From: Peltaster fructicola
Taxonomy: Eukaryota; Ascomycota; Dothideomycetes
Reading direction: 5' to 3'
DNA: 64,000 nucleotides
Assembly: GCA_001592805.2 (NCBI GenBank)
Contig: CP051143.1
Coordinates: forward strand, 1,798,001-1,862,000
The translations under genes and the position numbers were made by a program. Every line of letters starts with the position of its first letter. The first letter of the stretch is position 1. This document shows, one piece after another, positions 33,437 through 43,945 of this stretch. A model generated the notes under the pieces. That model had not been told where the DNA came from. It saw only the letters and a list, made by a program, of their open reading frames with translations, and did not search any database.

Positions 33437-34326
33437 TGTGTCAGAGCGGATCCGCTTGTGTGTGTCGATACACAGCACTCCTCGCTCTATCGATGCTCTG
33501 ATGTTGTGATGACAAGATGTGAAGAGGAAGTAAGATTGATGTTTCTGATCTAAGGAGGAAAACGGGTTTGGATGCTGGCGCAGTGGACCCCTCCAAGTGA
33601 CTCGAGCGCTCTTTCCTTACGTCACATGCGCACATTCATGTCATGACCTGGGCTCAGTCACCATTGTCCGATCTACAGGATCATGCACACCACTTGTGCC
33701 TCGTCAATCTAATTGACATCTCTGGTTCGACGAGTGGCTTGCCTGGTTTGTGGCTCATTTATCGACACGCGCTACTGGTCAGCTGCTGAGCCCCGTGCTG
33801 TGACTAGAAACATCTGCAAGCTTCAGCTGAGCAGCACATGCAGCGCAGCGGCCTCTAGCATTGTGCGGACATCGAATGCTGGATGGTGCAAGGTCTCTGG
33901 TTCCTCGATGACAAAGCTGTTACCACTGGGGCACGAAATAGTGCAAGGTGATGATCGACAAGCACATGCTTGAGACGTCAGTGCTTATATCACTCAGCGT
34001 TACTGCAGCTCTTGCAAAACTGCACAACTAGTAACAGGGCAGACACCAGACAATGGCATACAAGTCGTGCTTAATAAGACGCGGCAGTAGTGAGCGAAGG
34101 GTAGTTCGTTCACCCGATTGCTCTCGAGCGCAACCCAAATCTGACTACTTCCTGCACTGAGTTCACCCGGCGCGCTTAAGCCTTTACCAAGCTTCTCGGT
34201 TTATCCGCTTGCATATAGTAGAGGTAGGGGTACGTTTTTGACACTCGCGGCTGATCTCAATTCGATAGCAACAATACTAACGACCTACACCGATCGCAGT
34301 TTCGTGACTATACTCAGACTATCACG
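33437..34326. promoter_or_regulatory. Divergent promoter region
   Basis: About 890 bases between the Arg-rich gene (minus) and the SDR gene (plus). A TATA-like GCATATAGTA lies near 34211, about 115 bases before the SDR start. No extra gene is supportable. Confidence 0.4.
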
Positions 34327-35199
34327 ATGCCGGGCAAAAGCGTATTGATCACCGGTTGCTCAGATGGCGGCCTTGGATCAGCACTGGCACTTGCGTTCCA
34401 CAAGAGAGGTTATCGAGTTGTCGCATCAGCACGAAACGTAGCCAAGATGGGTCAGATGAAGGCTGCTGGTATTGAGACGGTCACGCTAGACGTACAGTCA
34501 GAAGAGTCGATCAAAGAAGCTGTAGCAGAGGTCACCAAAGTCTTGGGAGGCCAGCTTGATTTCCTTGTCAATAACGCGGGCGCTGGGTACTCGATGCCAA
34601 TCATGGACATCAAGCAAGATCAGCTCAAGAATATCTTCGATCTAAACGTCTTCAGCTTGGTCAGCGTGACCCAAGGCTTCCTGCCATTACTGAGAAAGGC
34701 TGGCGGCACTGTCGTCAACAACACATCTGTTGCTGGCACTGTTACTGGCGGTGTTCCGATTCAGAGTGCCTATAATGCCACCAAGGCTGCAGCAATTGTG
34801 ATCACTAACAATTTGCGACTTGAGCTCAAGCCATTCGGGGTGAAGGTCATCGATCTACGCACTGCCGCTGTCAAGACCCAGTTCTTCCAGAATGCAGGCA
34901 CTGCGAACTTGCCAGCTGACTCTATCTATCAGCCTGCGAAGGATGCCATCTGTTATTTCATGGAAGGTGGCGACCTGATGACCAACGCCATGGCAGCCGA
35001 AACCTGGGCTTCCCGTGTTGTTGGTGACTTGTCCAAGTCAAGTCCGCCGCTTGTGATCTGGCGAGGTACTCAGGCAACTCAGCTCTGGCTATTGTCATTC
35101 TTCCCGATACACTGGTTCGATCCGGTCATAAAGAACGTGGTCGGTTTGAGTGTATTGGACAAGCGCCTCAAAGAGCAGGGTCGTCTCAAGCAGATCTGA
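34327..35199 (+). CDS. Short-chain dehydrogenase/reductase, AYR1-like
   Basis: An intronless 290-residue classical SDR. It has the cofactor motif TGCSDGGLG (residues 9-17), the structural NNAG motif (about 88), the catalytic serine in VVNNTSVAG and the active-site YNATK (Tyr about 154), so all catalytic residues are present. An Arg after the second strand (ASARN) favours NADP(H). The C-terminal hydrophobic part (WLLSFFPIHWFDPVI) could be membrane-associated, as in the 1-acyl-dihydroxyacetone-phosphate reductase Ayr1 of lipid particles and ER, whose TGCS.GG(L/I)G motif it shares. The AYR1 link is by family resemblance; many fungal SDRs look similar, so the substrate is open. Confidence 0.88.
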   Translation: MPGKSVLITGCSDGGLGSALALAFHKRGYRVVASARNVAKMGQMKAAGIETVTLDVQSEESIKEAVAEVTKVLGGQLDFLVNNAGAGYSMPIMDIKQDQLKNIFDLNVFSLVSVTQGFLPLLRKAGGTVVNNTSVAGTVTGGVPIQSAYNATKAAAIVITNNLRLELKPFGVKVIDLRTAAVKTQFFQNAGTANLPADSIYQPAKDAICYFMEGGDLMTNAMAAETWASRVVGDLSKSSPPLVIWRGTQATQLWLLSFFPIHWFDPVIKNVVGLSVLDKRLKEQGRLKQI

Positions 35200-35915
35200 T
35201 CTTGTACGTCCTGGCTCTTCGTTCTACTTTGCCAACGATCGGAATGAGCGTGCGATAATCCGACACAACGAGCGGGTGGTGGTTGTGACAATACGATGCT
35301 CTCTGACGTTGAGTGTCGATGTCTCTTTGCAGATTGGGAAGAGATGCCATGTGTTCGATCGTACACTGCGTTTCACAAGGATATTGCTTGTCTAGTACAA
35401 GCAATGCCTCTTATCTTAGCTTTCAGGCACAGTTGCCTGTTATACCTAGCTCTCATCATACCAGAGCAGGCCTTGCTCATTGTCTTTGTGTGTGAATGTT
35501 TTCCGATAGATTGCCTCATGCTGGCGAAGGCGACCATTGCTTCTCGACGAGAATGTAGCTTGGAGCTGCACCTTGTGACGTGGCTGGGTCAGACGTTCGA
35601 TTAGGTGTTTATAATGCCGCAAAGGCAAACTTGGACAGCTTCAGTGTACCAATCACAACCCGCACGGTCACAGCTATTGTCATCGTTACGGATGTAACGC
35701 TCATCAGATCTCCATCGTATGCTAATATTGATCGAGGCTGCGTTGATGGACGACAACAGACTGATGAGGTTTACCATAATGACGGCGGATATCTTCGAAT
35801 TGGCTGCAGCTGGCGAGAAAGGCTGAAACTCAGCCGTACAACCTGCAGACAGATTTGCGGGTATGGACATATTCTCACACCACAGCCTTGCCCATTGCTT
35901 CAACGATCGGTCGAT
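35200..35915. other. Intergenic region, no gene seen
   Basis: Contains the SDR 3' flank and the HET gene promoter and leader. Apart from one perfect inverted repeat (listed separately) I see no structure. Confidence 0.4.
35383..35405. repeat. Perfect inverted repeat, 9-base arms and 5-base loop
   Basis: ATTGCTTGT and its exact complement ACAAGCAAT flank CTAGT. It lies 184 bases past the SDR stop codon and could fold in the 3' transcript or be a palindromic protein-binding site; chance is also possible. Confidence 0.5.
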
Positions 35916-37927
35916 ATGACACTCTGCAAGCTATGTGCCAACCAATTCTTCTCCTTCAATGATTGGAAGAGAGGAGAGTCTAGGAGACATCACACAGACG
36001 CCTCAGCATGGCGATCAAGTATCAAGACTTGCTCGATATGCCTGATCATGGCAGAAGCAGTCAGGCAGGCTGTCCTGGACCAGATCAAGGACAGTAACGT
36101 TAAGATCGATACCTTGACTGAGTCTCATGTAGTGGACTACTTCGATCTGCCCATCTTCGAGGTCTTTGGCTACGAATGTGCTGCGAGAGATCAATGGGAG
36201 CTCGACTTCAAGCCGATAGCGCGAATTGTGAAGACAAGCACCCTATCGAAGGAGTATGAGGTCGAACTTCCGCAGAGGACTTTCAAGATCTATGCTACAT
36301 ACTACGACTCTGTACGGCCACTGGCCACCAAGGTCGATGTCGCCGAGAGGTTCCGAGCATACAAGGCTAAGCATGATCCACGAGATGATGCGTATGACAA
36401 GTCTTTAGCAGACTTGCGGCATGGCCATGTCTACGATTCCATTGATATCCCACCAGGCATAACCAACAGTCGAGACTCCTTCGACCAGTTCCATTCATGG
36501 CTGAAGAGCTGCAAAAATCACGAACGATGCATCACTCTAGGTACGACAGACTTTGTGCCTTCCAGACTAATCGACGTTGGCTCTGGGGATTCTGTCAGAC
36601 TCGTCGAGACAGGTGGGCACAAGACATATACCGACGAGTTGGGAGTCACCAAGGCGTGCAACAAGTATGCCACGCTCAGGCATGTTCGAACACATCTTTC
36701 TTGAGCCAGCTGACAGTACATAGCCATTGCTGGGGTTCTTGGGTCGAACCGACGCTACAGACGACAAACATTGACGAGTTCAAGAAGTCAATCAGACTCA
36801 ATGTCCTGCCTCGAAATTTCCAGGATGCCGTGGTTGCTTCTCGGCTGCTCAACATTCAGTATATTTGGATCGACTCATTATGTATCGTTCAGAACTCGCG
36901 AGAAGACAAGGGCGTACAACTACCAGCTATGCATAAGATCTACGGCTGCTCATATCTCAATCTTGCTGCAGCAAACTCTTATGACTGCCACGGAGGATTC
37001 TTTCGGAATCGAGATCTATCTGTGCTCTCATCGACTGTAAGAGTAGGTAGCGTGGAGTGTAGGGTGGTCAGGAAGGATTTCTGGGCAGGAGAACTGCTTA
37101 CAGAACCTCTGTACAAGAGAGCGTGGGTCCTACAAGAGCGCACTCTGTCACCACGTACGCTCAACTTCGGGCGTCAAGCATTCTGGCAATGTCTCCATAC
37201 GACCGCCTGTGAGATAATGCCGAATGGTGTACCGCTTGTCATCGACTCTGGCAAAGACGAGCTCAAGTGGCGGCGGCTGCTCCATCAGGAAGAGTTCACT
37301 CGTCAGGATAAGGTGGATCTGCAAGGTGTTTGGCGACATATGGTGAACACCTACAAGACCTGTCAGATCACTCAAAAGACCGATGCTTTGCCTGCTCTAG
37401 ATGGGCTTGTCACTAAGATGCACTCTATCAGCAAGGAAGAGTACGTTGCAGGTCTATGGCGCAACAATCTCGTCGAACAGCTGGCGTGGCGAGTGTTGAA
37501 GCCTAATGCAAGATACGACGTCTACTGTGCACCGACGTGGGCATGGGCTCAGATCGACGGACCAGTCGAGCTGCCACCACGAGTCGTCCTTAAGAAGGAC
37601 TATGAGCTTGGTCTGCTCGAGGTCCATGTAAAGCCAAAGGAGGGTGCACCTGGACAGATCGAACGGTCGTGGCTAACAGTCCAAGGTTTTGTCTTGTCTA
37701 CTGAGCTCGGGAACTTCCATCCTGATGTTCCAGAAGCGGTCCAGCATACTGTGGTGCCTCTCTATTACCAACAGAGGAACGATGGGATTTCTGGGTACGG
37801 CCTTGCAGTCGAGATTGTCGATGATGCTTACAAAAGAGTCGGACTCGTAGAATGGAGACAGATCGACAATGATAGCTGGAAAGAAGCATTGCAAGGCAGG
37901 ACTATTCAGAAGATGAAATTAGTTTAG
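35916..37927 (+). CDS. HET-domain (heterokaryon incompatibility) protein
   Basis: Exons 35916-36679 and 36724-37927 give 655 residues. HET-domain proteins mediate programmed cell death when genetically different hyphae fuse. The three family blocks are present: YATLSHCWG (about residue 251-259), WIDSLCIVQ (about 303) and RAWVLQERTLSPRTLNFG (about 387). The first 60 residues carry CKLCANQF and CSICLIM, a cysteine pair pattern seen in front of many HET domains. The 44-base intron sits inside the first block and begins with GC (CAG|GCATGT...ACATAG); only this junction yields the conserved SHCWG. The C-terminal half (after about 480) is the usual variable region without a named domain. It lies in a stretch with an NLR-like gene, but the two are 3 kb apart with a protease-like gene between. 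Confidence 0.93.
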
Positions 37928-40396
37928 CTATGTAGGAACCGTGGCTCCAGGCGAGTTGTAGAGTTTACAAGCCTTTTGACTCCTCGTAGGCGGCAAACAA
38001 AAGCCTTGCTGTGCTTGTACACCTATCTTGACATCAGAGTTGAATGCTGCGGTCTCTCCGTTGGCTGTGGCATCCTCGTCTGGTTGACAGGTACCTGTAC
38101 ATGTGTCTGTATTCTTGACTGTGCAGGTTGAGATGCAGACGAATCGGCTGGTCGATTGTGTCTTCGAACATGGGAAGACGATCTCAGTGCATTCGCCAGT
38201 GTTTCTGCATTTGTTGCCAGCTTTCTGGAACTGACCATTCACCTGGGTATCGCAGAATCTGAACGCTGCCGGCGGCGCATCTAGAGGAGTATCGTCACTG
38301 TCATGAACAGTGATGCCCTTGTTGATAAGTGCGGCAGTCGTCGTCTTGAGTGTGACTGGCTGTGTGTCCACCACGGGAGCTTGAGCATTGACTGAGCCTT
38401 CAACACAGACGGAAGTGTCGTTCCATATGGCATTGTAGGTGGTGTGCCAGAGCTTGCTGTAGTCGTGAACGCTGTCAAGCGTCCAAAAGATGCGGCAATT
38501 CGCTGGCTGATAGACGAACTCTAACGGGACGGTACTATCCTTGCGAACCTGGTCACGGAGAGTCAGTCCCAGGAAGTTGACGTACATTCCTGTGTCGAGA
38601 ATGTAGTCGGTAGATGCAGCTTCGAGTGCATCTGCGTCGAGAAGACCCGAGTTGTATCCACGTGCACCACGAGAGCCACTTGCTGTCTGCATCGGTCCTG
38701 TCTGAGGTACACCGCCAACAACGACTGTGCGCACACCGATAGCAGTCATCATCTCCACAAAGAGCGTGCATGTAGAAGAGCATGTTCCGTCGGTTAAGAT
38801 GACGATATCCTTCGCAGACCATTGCTGCTTACAGCTCTTTGTTGCGTGGCAGTCATCGTAGTAGAAGCCAAAGAAAGAGTTGGGGTTGTTGAGATCGTAC
38901 TGCTCAGTCTTGGAGAAGATGTCGCCATTGGCAGTGACAGGACCGTAGAAGTCCTGCCACGAGGTGAAGTTGTGTCCAGTCTGGGCGTTGATGCGATTAG
39001 TGACCACCCACTCGTCACCGTCGAGAGTATCGTAGGCATCATCGTCGGGCCGCAGAGTTTGAAAGTAGTTACTCAGGGTCAATCCTAGTTCGTTCGCCAA
39101 AGGATGGTCCCGGATCCGACTGCCAGCGAAAGGACTGTCATTGGGAAAAAAGTGATTGAACACGAAGAAAGCAAGATCAACTTGACCTCCTGAGCACGAC
39201 TGCAGATCGATGATGACCTTGCTGGCCTTTGTAGCATTGTTGGTGAAGTCGACTACAGCTTGTACGAACGTTTCGACATCGTAGCCTTCGAATGTTGGGA
39301 TGCTGAGTACTGCTGTCGCGATATCGTTGTAGTAATACCCAGTGAGACTGCCAGGAGTGTACAAACCAAGACATGCCTCGTGCATGATGCTGTTGGCTGG
39401 GTATGCTGAGTTCACCGAGTGCCACGAAGTCGTAGCTGGGCACTTGCCCGGTTGAGACAGGTTGATGATGGAAGGTGTAGTGTTGTTCTTTGGATGGGCT
39501 TTGTGCCATGCATCGTATGTCTCGTCATAGTTTGCAGGAGGCAATCCTAAGACAAAGAAGTTGTAGAAGTCGCCTCCTGTGGTGAGCGGCCCAGTCCATC
39601 CCGGACTCTGATAATATGCAAGCCAAGACCATTCCTCTGAGCTTCCGTCCTTGTATTTGATCTGGAGAGACTCTCCTTCATAGAACTCTCCACCTCCGGT
39701 CAAGGGATTGAGCGAGCCGATGATCAACTGCGAAGGGCTGACCATGATCTGATTCCAGTCTGCGTTCGGCTCGAGCATGCCAAAGGATTGAGCAGCAGCA
39801 TACTCCGTCAGCCATTGCACTGCGGGCTTGTCGTCGATGGTGTCGATGGCGGGTCCTTGGACTGCTGATGTCGTCTCGTTGTAGACATACACCTCTGGCA
39901 AGCTCTTGCCATCCTTTGAGGCTGCAATCAAGTAGTAGGGAATGGAGAACGAGAATTGCGAAAGGATGCCAGACTCCACAACAACGTGAGAGTCGTGAAT
40001 ATGAAGTGAGATCTTCTGCAAGTCCACTTCGAATGCGTACTGATTATGATAAAACCCCGAGTCGATGCGATTCTGAATTGTCTGCAGAGAAGCGAAGATG
40101 TCGAAAGGTGGCTGCTGATAGCCTTTTGGTGGATTCTTCACAAATGCTGAATCCGACTGAAATTGTAGAGTCTGGTTATAATAGCGCACAAATCGTGTGC
40201 CAACTGCAGAGTTGAATGGTACACTGGTCAGACACGCGATGATATCCGAAGCCAGGAACCATGAGTAACCCTCCAGACTGGCATCAATAACAAAACCACA
40301 AGCGTGGGAGAGGGGAGTTGGTGGATCATCGTTGTACTGAGCAACGACTACCGCAAAGAAGAGCGAAACGAGTGTGCCGACTATATCTCGAGCCAT
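37928..40396 (-). CDS. Secreted S41-family protease homologue (CPAF-like)
   Basis: An intronless 822-residue protein from ATG 40396 with a signal peptide (GTLVSLFFAVVVAQ). Many N-glycosylation sequons (for example NQT, NNT, NAT, NDT) fit secretion. The middle holds the features of the S41/CPAF-type serine peptidase fold: VIIDLQSCSGGQVDLAFF, then VILTDGTCSSTCTLFVEMM with the probable nucleophile serine (about residue 535), and VVVGGVPQTGPMQ. Such proteins occur in many ascomycetes, often with unproven activity. The last 130 residues are Cys-rich (CTVKNTDTCTGTCQP and others), like a disulfide-stabilised domain. The stop codon lies back-to-back with that of the HET gene (convergent, no gap), so the transcripts must overlap at their 3' ends. 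Confidence 0.82.
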   Translation of the reverse strand: MARDIVGTLVSLFFAVVVAQYNDDPPTPLSHACGFVIDASLEGYSWFLASDIIACLTSVPFNSAVGTRFVRYYNQTLQFQSDSAFVKNPPKGYQQPPFDIFASLQTIQNRIDSGFYHNQYAFEVDLQKISLHIHDSHVVVESGILSQFSFSIPYYLIAASKDGKSLPEVYVYNETTSAVQGPAIDTIDDKPAVQWLTEYAAAQSFGMLEPNADWNQIMVSPSQLIIGSLNPLTGGGEFYEGESLQIKYKDGSSEEWSWLAYYQSPGWTGPLTTGGDFYNFFVLGLPPANYDETYDAWHKAHPKNNTTPSIINLSQPGKCPATTSWHSVNSAYPANSIMHEACLGLYTPGSLTGYYYNDIATAVLSIPTFEGYDVETFVQAVVDFTNNATKASKVIIDLQSCSGGQVDLAFFVFNHFFPNDSPFAGSRIRDHPLANELGLTLSNYFQTLRPDDDAYDTLDGDEWVVTNRINAQTGHNFTSWQDFYGPVTANGDIFSKTEQYDLNNPNSFFGFYYDDCHATKSCKQQWSAKDIVILTDGTCSSTCTLFVEMMTAIGVRTVVVGGVPQTGPMQTASGSRGARGYNSGLLDADALEAASTDYILDTGMYVNFLGLTLRDQVRKDSTVPLEFVYQPANCRIFWTLDSVHDYSKLWHTTYNAIWNDTSVCVEGSVNAQAPVVDTQPVTLKTTTAALINKGITVHDSDDTPLDAPPAAFRFCDTQVNGQFQKAGNKCRNTGECTEIVFPCSKTQSTSRFVCISTCTVKNTDTCTGTCQPDEDATANGETAAFNSDVKIGVQAQQGFCLPPTRSQKACKLYNSPGATVPT

Positions 40397-41183
40397 CTTT
40401 GCGCGACAGAGGACGGATGGTGAAAGGAAAGGGCGAATACTCCATTACATGAGAATTACCATAGCAGTAGCGTCAGGCGTCCAAGTAGCCTTCTTGCCTA
40501 CTTCACGCGTGGTGCAGTGGCGTTAGATGATCTGGCAGGCCGCATGGTGCAAATCTTTCTTCTCGTCAGCTCGTGAGCCGATTGTCCTGTCCTGGCATTC
40601 TTGGCAGTCAGGAGTTGCATGAAGTACTGGTCTATTCGCGGTTCATGGCGCAAAGTGTGGGAGCTGATTCGCCGATGATCCTGAAGGATGCGGGCGGGCT
40701 GCACCCATAGCTAGATGAAACTCAATATCGCTACGCATTGATCTCAGCCGCACCGATGCCTCATTCGGGAACACGATTGATGAAATCATATGTGGTTCAG
40801 GATCATAGCGACGTCGTGTAGGATGAGCAATCGAGTAGTCGAAGCATTGCTGAGATCCTGACCATACCATCAGCACACCTAAAAGGACAACTTCACAGAT
40901 AGTTCTGCAGCAAGAGATCATACCTATTGCCGTCTGCTCAAGTGGAGGCCAGACAAGGCTGGACTTGGTTGCCAGACGATCTGAAGGAGACCTTAGCCGA
41001 CTCCGCTGTGGAAAAGAGCCTTTCCATAGCCTTGTGAGATCGCACCGGCTCAAGGCTGCGAAGGTTACAAGGCAAGGCCGATATCATCGAGCAGGGAATG
41101 ATCATCATCTTTCGATCGTCTTGCAACACCAGGTTGCTCGGGTCTTGTCAAAGGTGACTGCATCGATCGCAGGAAGCGTATTG
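40397..41183. promoter_or_regulatory. Divergent promoter region
   Basis: Lies between the protease-like gene and the NLR-like gene. The NLR frame stays open from 40965 but without an ATG, so an upstream exon cannot be excluded. Confidence 0.4.
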
Positions 41184-43497
41184 ATGGCTCTTTCGCGGCA
41201 ATATGTTCCGCAGGAGGAAGACTACCATCACGCTCGGATCAAGAGGTTGTTAGATGAATATGTCGAAGTCCGACATGACTTCTTCGAAGCCGATGTATAT
41301 AGTCGATGGGGCGAGGGCAAGCCTTGGCTGCTGACTTGTCACGGTGGTCCACGGTCCGGAAAGGTATGGCGATGCCAGTGCGTGATCAGACTGACCATTG
41401 CAGACATCATTCGCTGCCCAAGTCGCTCGCCGCCTCAGAGACGAAGGTAAGACGGTGGTCTCGCTCTTCTTGGGACATGGTAGTCACTCAGCAGACCATA
41501 TCGCCGTACTCAAGGGCGTGAAGGCACCCGCCTTCATCGTTGTCGACGGACTTGAGTGCGTGCAAGACAAGGTCGCCATGATAGAGGAGCTGGAGCGACT
41601 TGCACTGCCGACAATGCTAATCCAGTCTCGGGTGGAAGTGGAACAGCAAGACGATTGCGAGTTCTGTCAAGGAGTGATCTTGCTTTACCAAGATTGTGAA
41701 GAATGTGCTCGTCGGGTTTGTCAAGATTGTGAACCCTGGTCGGTCCCTCGCTCGAGTGAACCGTCGAAAAGTGCTGATTCCTGCAGTGAACATGACTCCG
41801 AGGTCAAAGCAATGCACATCGACTTGACAGGCCTGGATGCTTACATCGAAGATCGAGTAGTCGAGAAGGACATCCGGCGGAAGATCAAAGCACAAGCTGG
41901 TCAGTCATTCCTGAACGCACGCTTGCTTGTCGATCAGTGGCTTCGATATAAGGATCAAGCAATGTTTGACACACAAGACCATATCCGAAAGGTGGGTGAC
42001 GACCGACAAGAGTATCGTCGCTGATATTGGTAGTGCGAGATCGAGTTTTATGACAGTCTGCAGCATGGTATGAGTGAAGCTGGTCTCATCTCGTTGGCTA
42101 TTGTCGCTGCTGACCGCCCTATCCGCTTCGAAGAGCTTGCGGACGCAGTTCATGTTCTGACCGGGACGAAACTCAGCATGAGCGACTTGCTCCACCAGAC
42201 AAGCCATCTCATCGATATCTCTTGGGAACAGGTGCCAGAGATCAAAGTATTGCATCCAACGATCATGGCGTACCTTCGTGAGGAAGCAGATCTGCCTATC
42301 ATCGACATGACGGAGCTGTGTCAGTATGGTATCGATCATGATGGGCCTTTCAAAAACTACGCTCTGCGTAATTGGTCGAGTTTTGGTACGTCTGAGAAGC
42401 AGCTTGCTTGCTTTGACCATTACCTCAATCACTTTGATGATTTCAGAGAGGACACCTTTCTGGCTCTGAATGATGACACCAGGGTGAAGTTCTATGGCAC
42501 CACTGTCGACCATCTGAAAGCCTGGCACGGCTTAGAGGTGTCGTCCAATGAACCAGACCAGCTTGGCAACTTTCCCATCCACATCGCAGCAGCTCGTGGC
42601 CATGCTGCCCTTGTCGAGAAGCTTGAATATCGCCTCGATCGTAGAAGGCGCAGTGCGTTTGAAGTTGCGCTAGAGGCCAACAAGATCGATGTGTGCAAAG
42701 TGCTCCCAATGGAACTGGGCCTGGCTATTGAGCGCAAGCCTGAGCTGGCTGAGCAGTACATGGTCAAGGCTGCTGAGAAAGACATCATGAACGATATGCA
42801 TGCCTTGCATACAGCGATCAGGCTTGGCAAGAATGATCTTATCGCGATGTTTCCGAAGCGAGATCGCAAAGCTGAAGTGCTTCTGCTTCAAAACTCGCCT
42901 GAACTGCTGCAAGACATTGACGACGACCTTCTCAAGTACGCCAATGAGACGACTGTCGAATATCTTCAATCTAAAGGTCAAGAGAAGCATGTGGAGATCT
43001 TGTCGACCCCGTTGCACGCTGCAGTTCTGGAAGAGTCCAGCAGCCTGCTCAAGTATGCCAATGAGCTCGATGGTGATGGCCGGACGTCTCTATGGAACGC
43101 TATAGATGAGGACGATGACGATCGATTTGACCTTCTGCTCAAGCATACCGATGTTGATCATGTCGACAATACTGGAGACACTGTTCTGGTCTATGCCTGC
43201 GACAACGGGCGGGAAGACCTTGCGCTTAGGGTGCTGCAGAAGTCCAAGAGACCGAGTAGCGAGTCTCTTGCTAAGCTTCTGAGGTACTCCATCGAGACGA
43301 ACGAGCCAGAGAGTGTGTTGCTGTCGTTGTCGAAAGGCGCTCACCTTTGGGAGTACGCAAAGCTTGGCAAACTGCCATCCGAGACGGCGTCACTGCGCAG
43401 AGCCAGTAAGGAGATGGTCGGATTGGTGGAGGAGCTTGAGCAGAGGTTCATCAAAGGGGATAAGATCGATGACATCTGCTCCAGGGAGATTGCTTGA
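41184..43497 (+). CDS. NLR-like P-loop (NACHT-type) protein with ankyrin-like C-terminus
   Basis: Exons 41184-41363, 41404-41991 and 42034-43497 give 743 residues; introns are 40 and 42 bases. Order: a short N-terminal region; Walker A CHGGPRSGKTS (about 53-62), with intron 1 falling exactly between GK and TS; Walker B FIVVDGLE (about 103); a Cys-rich insert CEFCQGVILLYQDC followed by two more CxxC-type pairs (about 145-170); a helical part ending in the fungal-NLR-like ARLLVDQWL; a winged-helix-like segment (LISLAIVAADRPIRFEELADAV, then VLHPTIMAYL; about 270-345); and a C-terminal half with at least one good ankyrin repeat (NFPIHIAAARGHAALVEKL) and several diverged ones. STAND proteins of this type act as ligand-triggered switches in fungal non-self recognition. 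No N-terminal effector domain is visible from this start, which is either real or the result of a missing 5' exon. Confidence 0.85.
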
Positions 43498-43945
43498 CAT
43501 AAGCATTGTAGACAGATCCGCGTACTAGAACGACTGCGGATCACATCGACGGAGCCAGTAACTCGTCTCTTTAGGTATACTGCATGATCAGCGAGTGCTT
43601 CTCGGGTTTGGTGCTTCACTTGGCATGTGGTGCAGAAACAAAGGACGCGTTGAAGATGTGTCATTTGTAGCACAGACCTTTCCTCCGACTGTTGTCCGGG
43701 AAATGACGACTGTCCGCGGTGGCATCTCTTGTCCTGACACACGCCAAGCATAACTATGCGCATGCCATAGATCATCCTCAGTTCATGCAGCCACAGCGGT
43801 ATGAGGATTCCTATGCGCAGGCTCCCTTGCGTACACCGGAGTTGGTGCCGGCGGTGACCTGCCAAGACATCCATTCACCGAGAAGTATAACAGAGACGCG
43901 TCTTCTTTACGAGAGGGGTGCATCAAGATCCTCCCACTTTCATCA
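43498..43945. other. Intergenic region, no gene seen
   Basis: Contains the 3' flank of the NLR-like gene and the promoter of the next gene. No features recognised. Confidence 0.4.
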
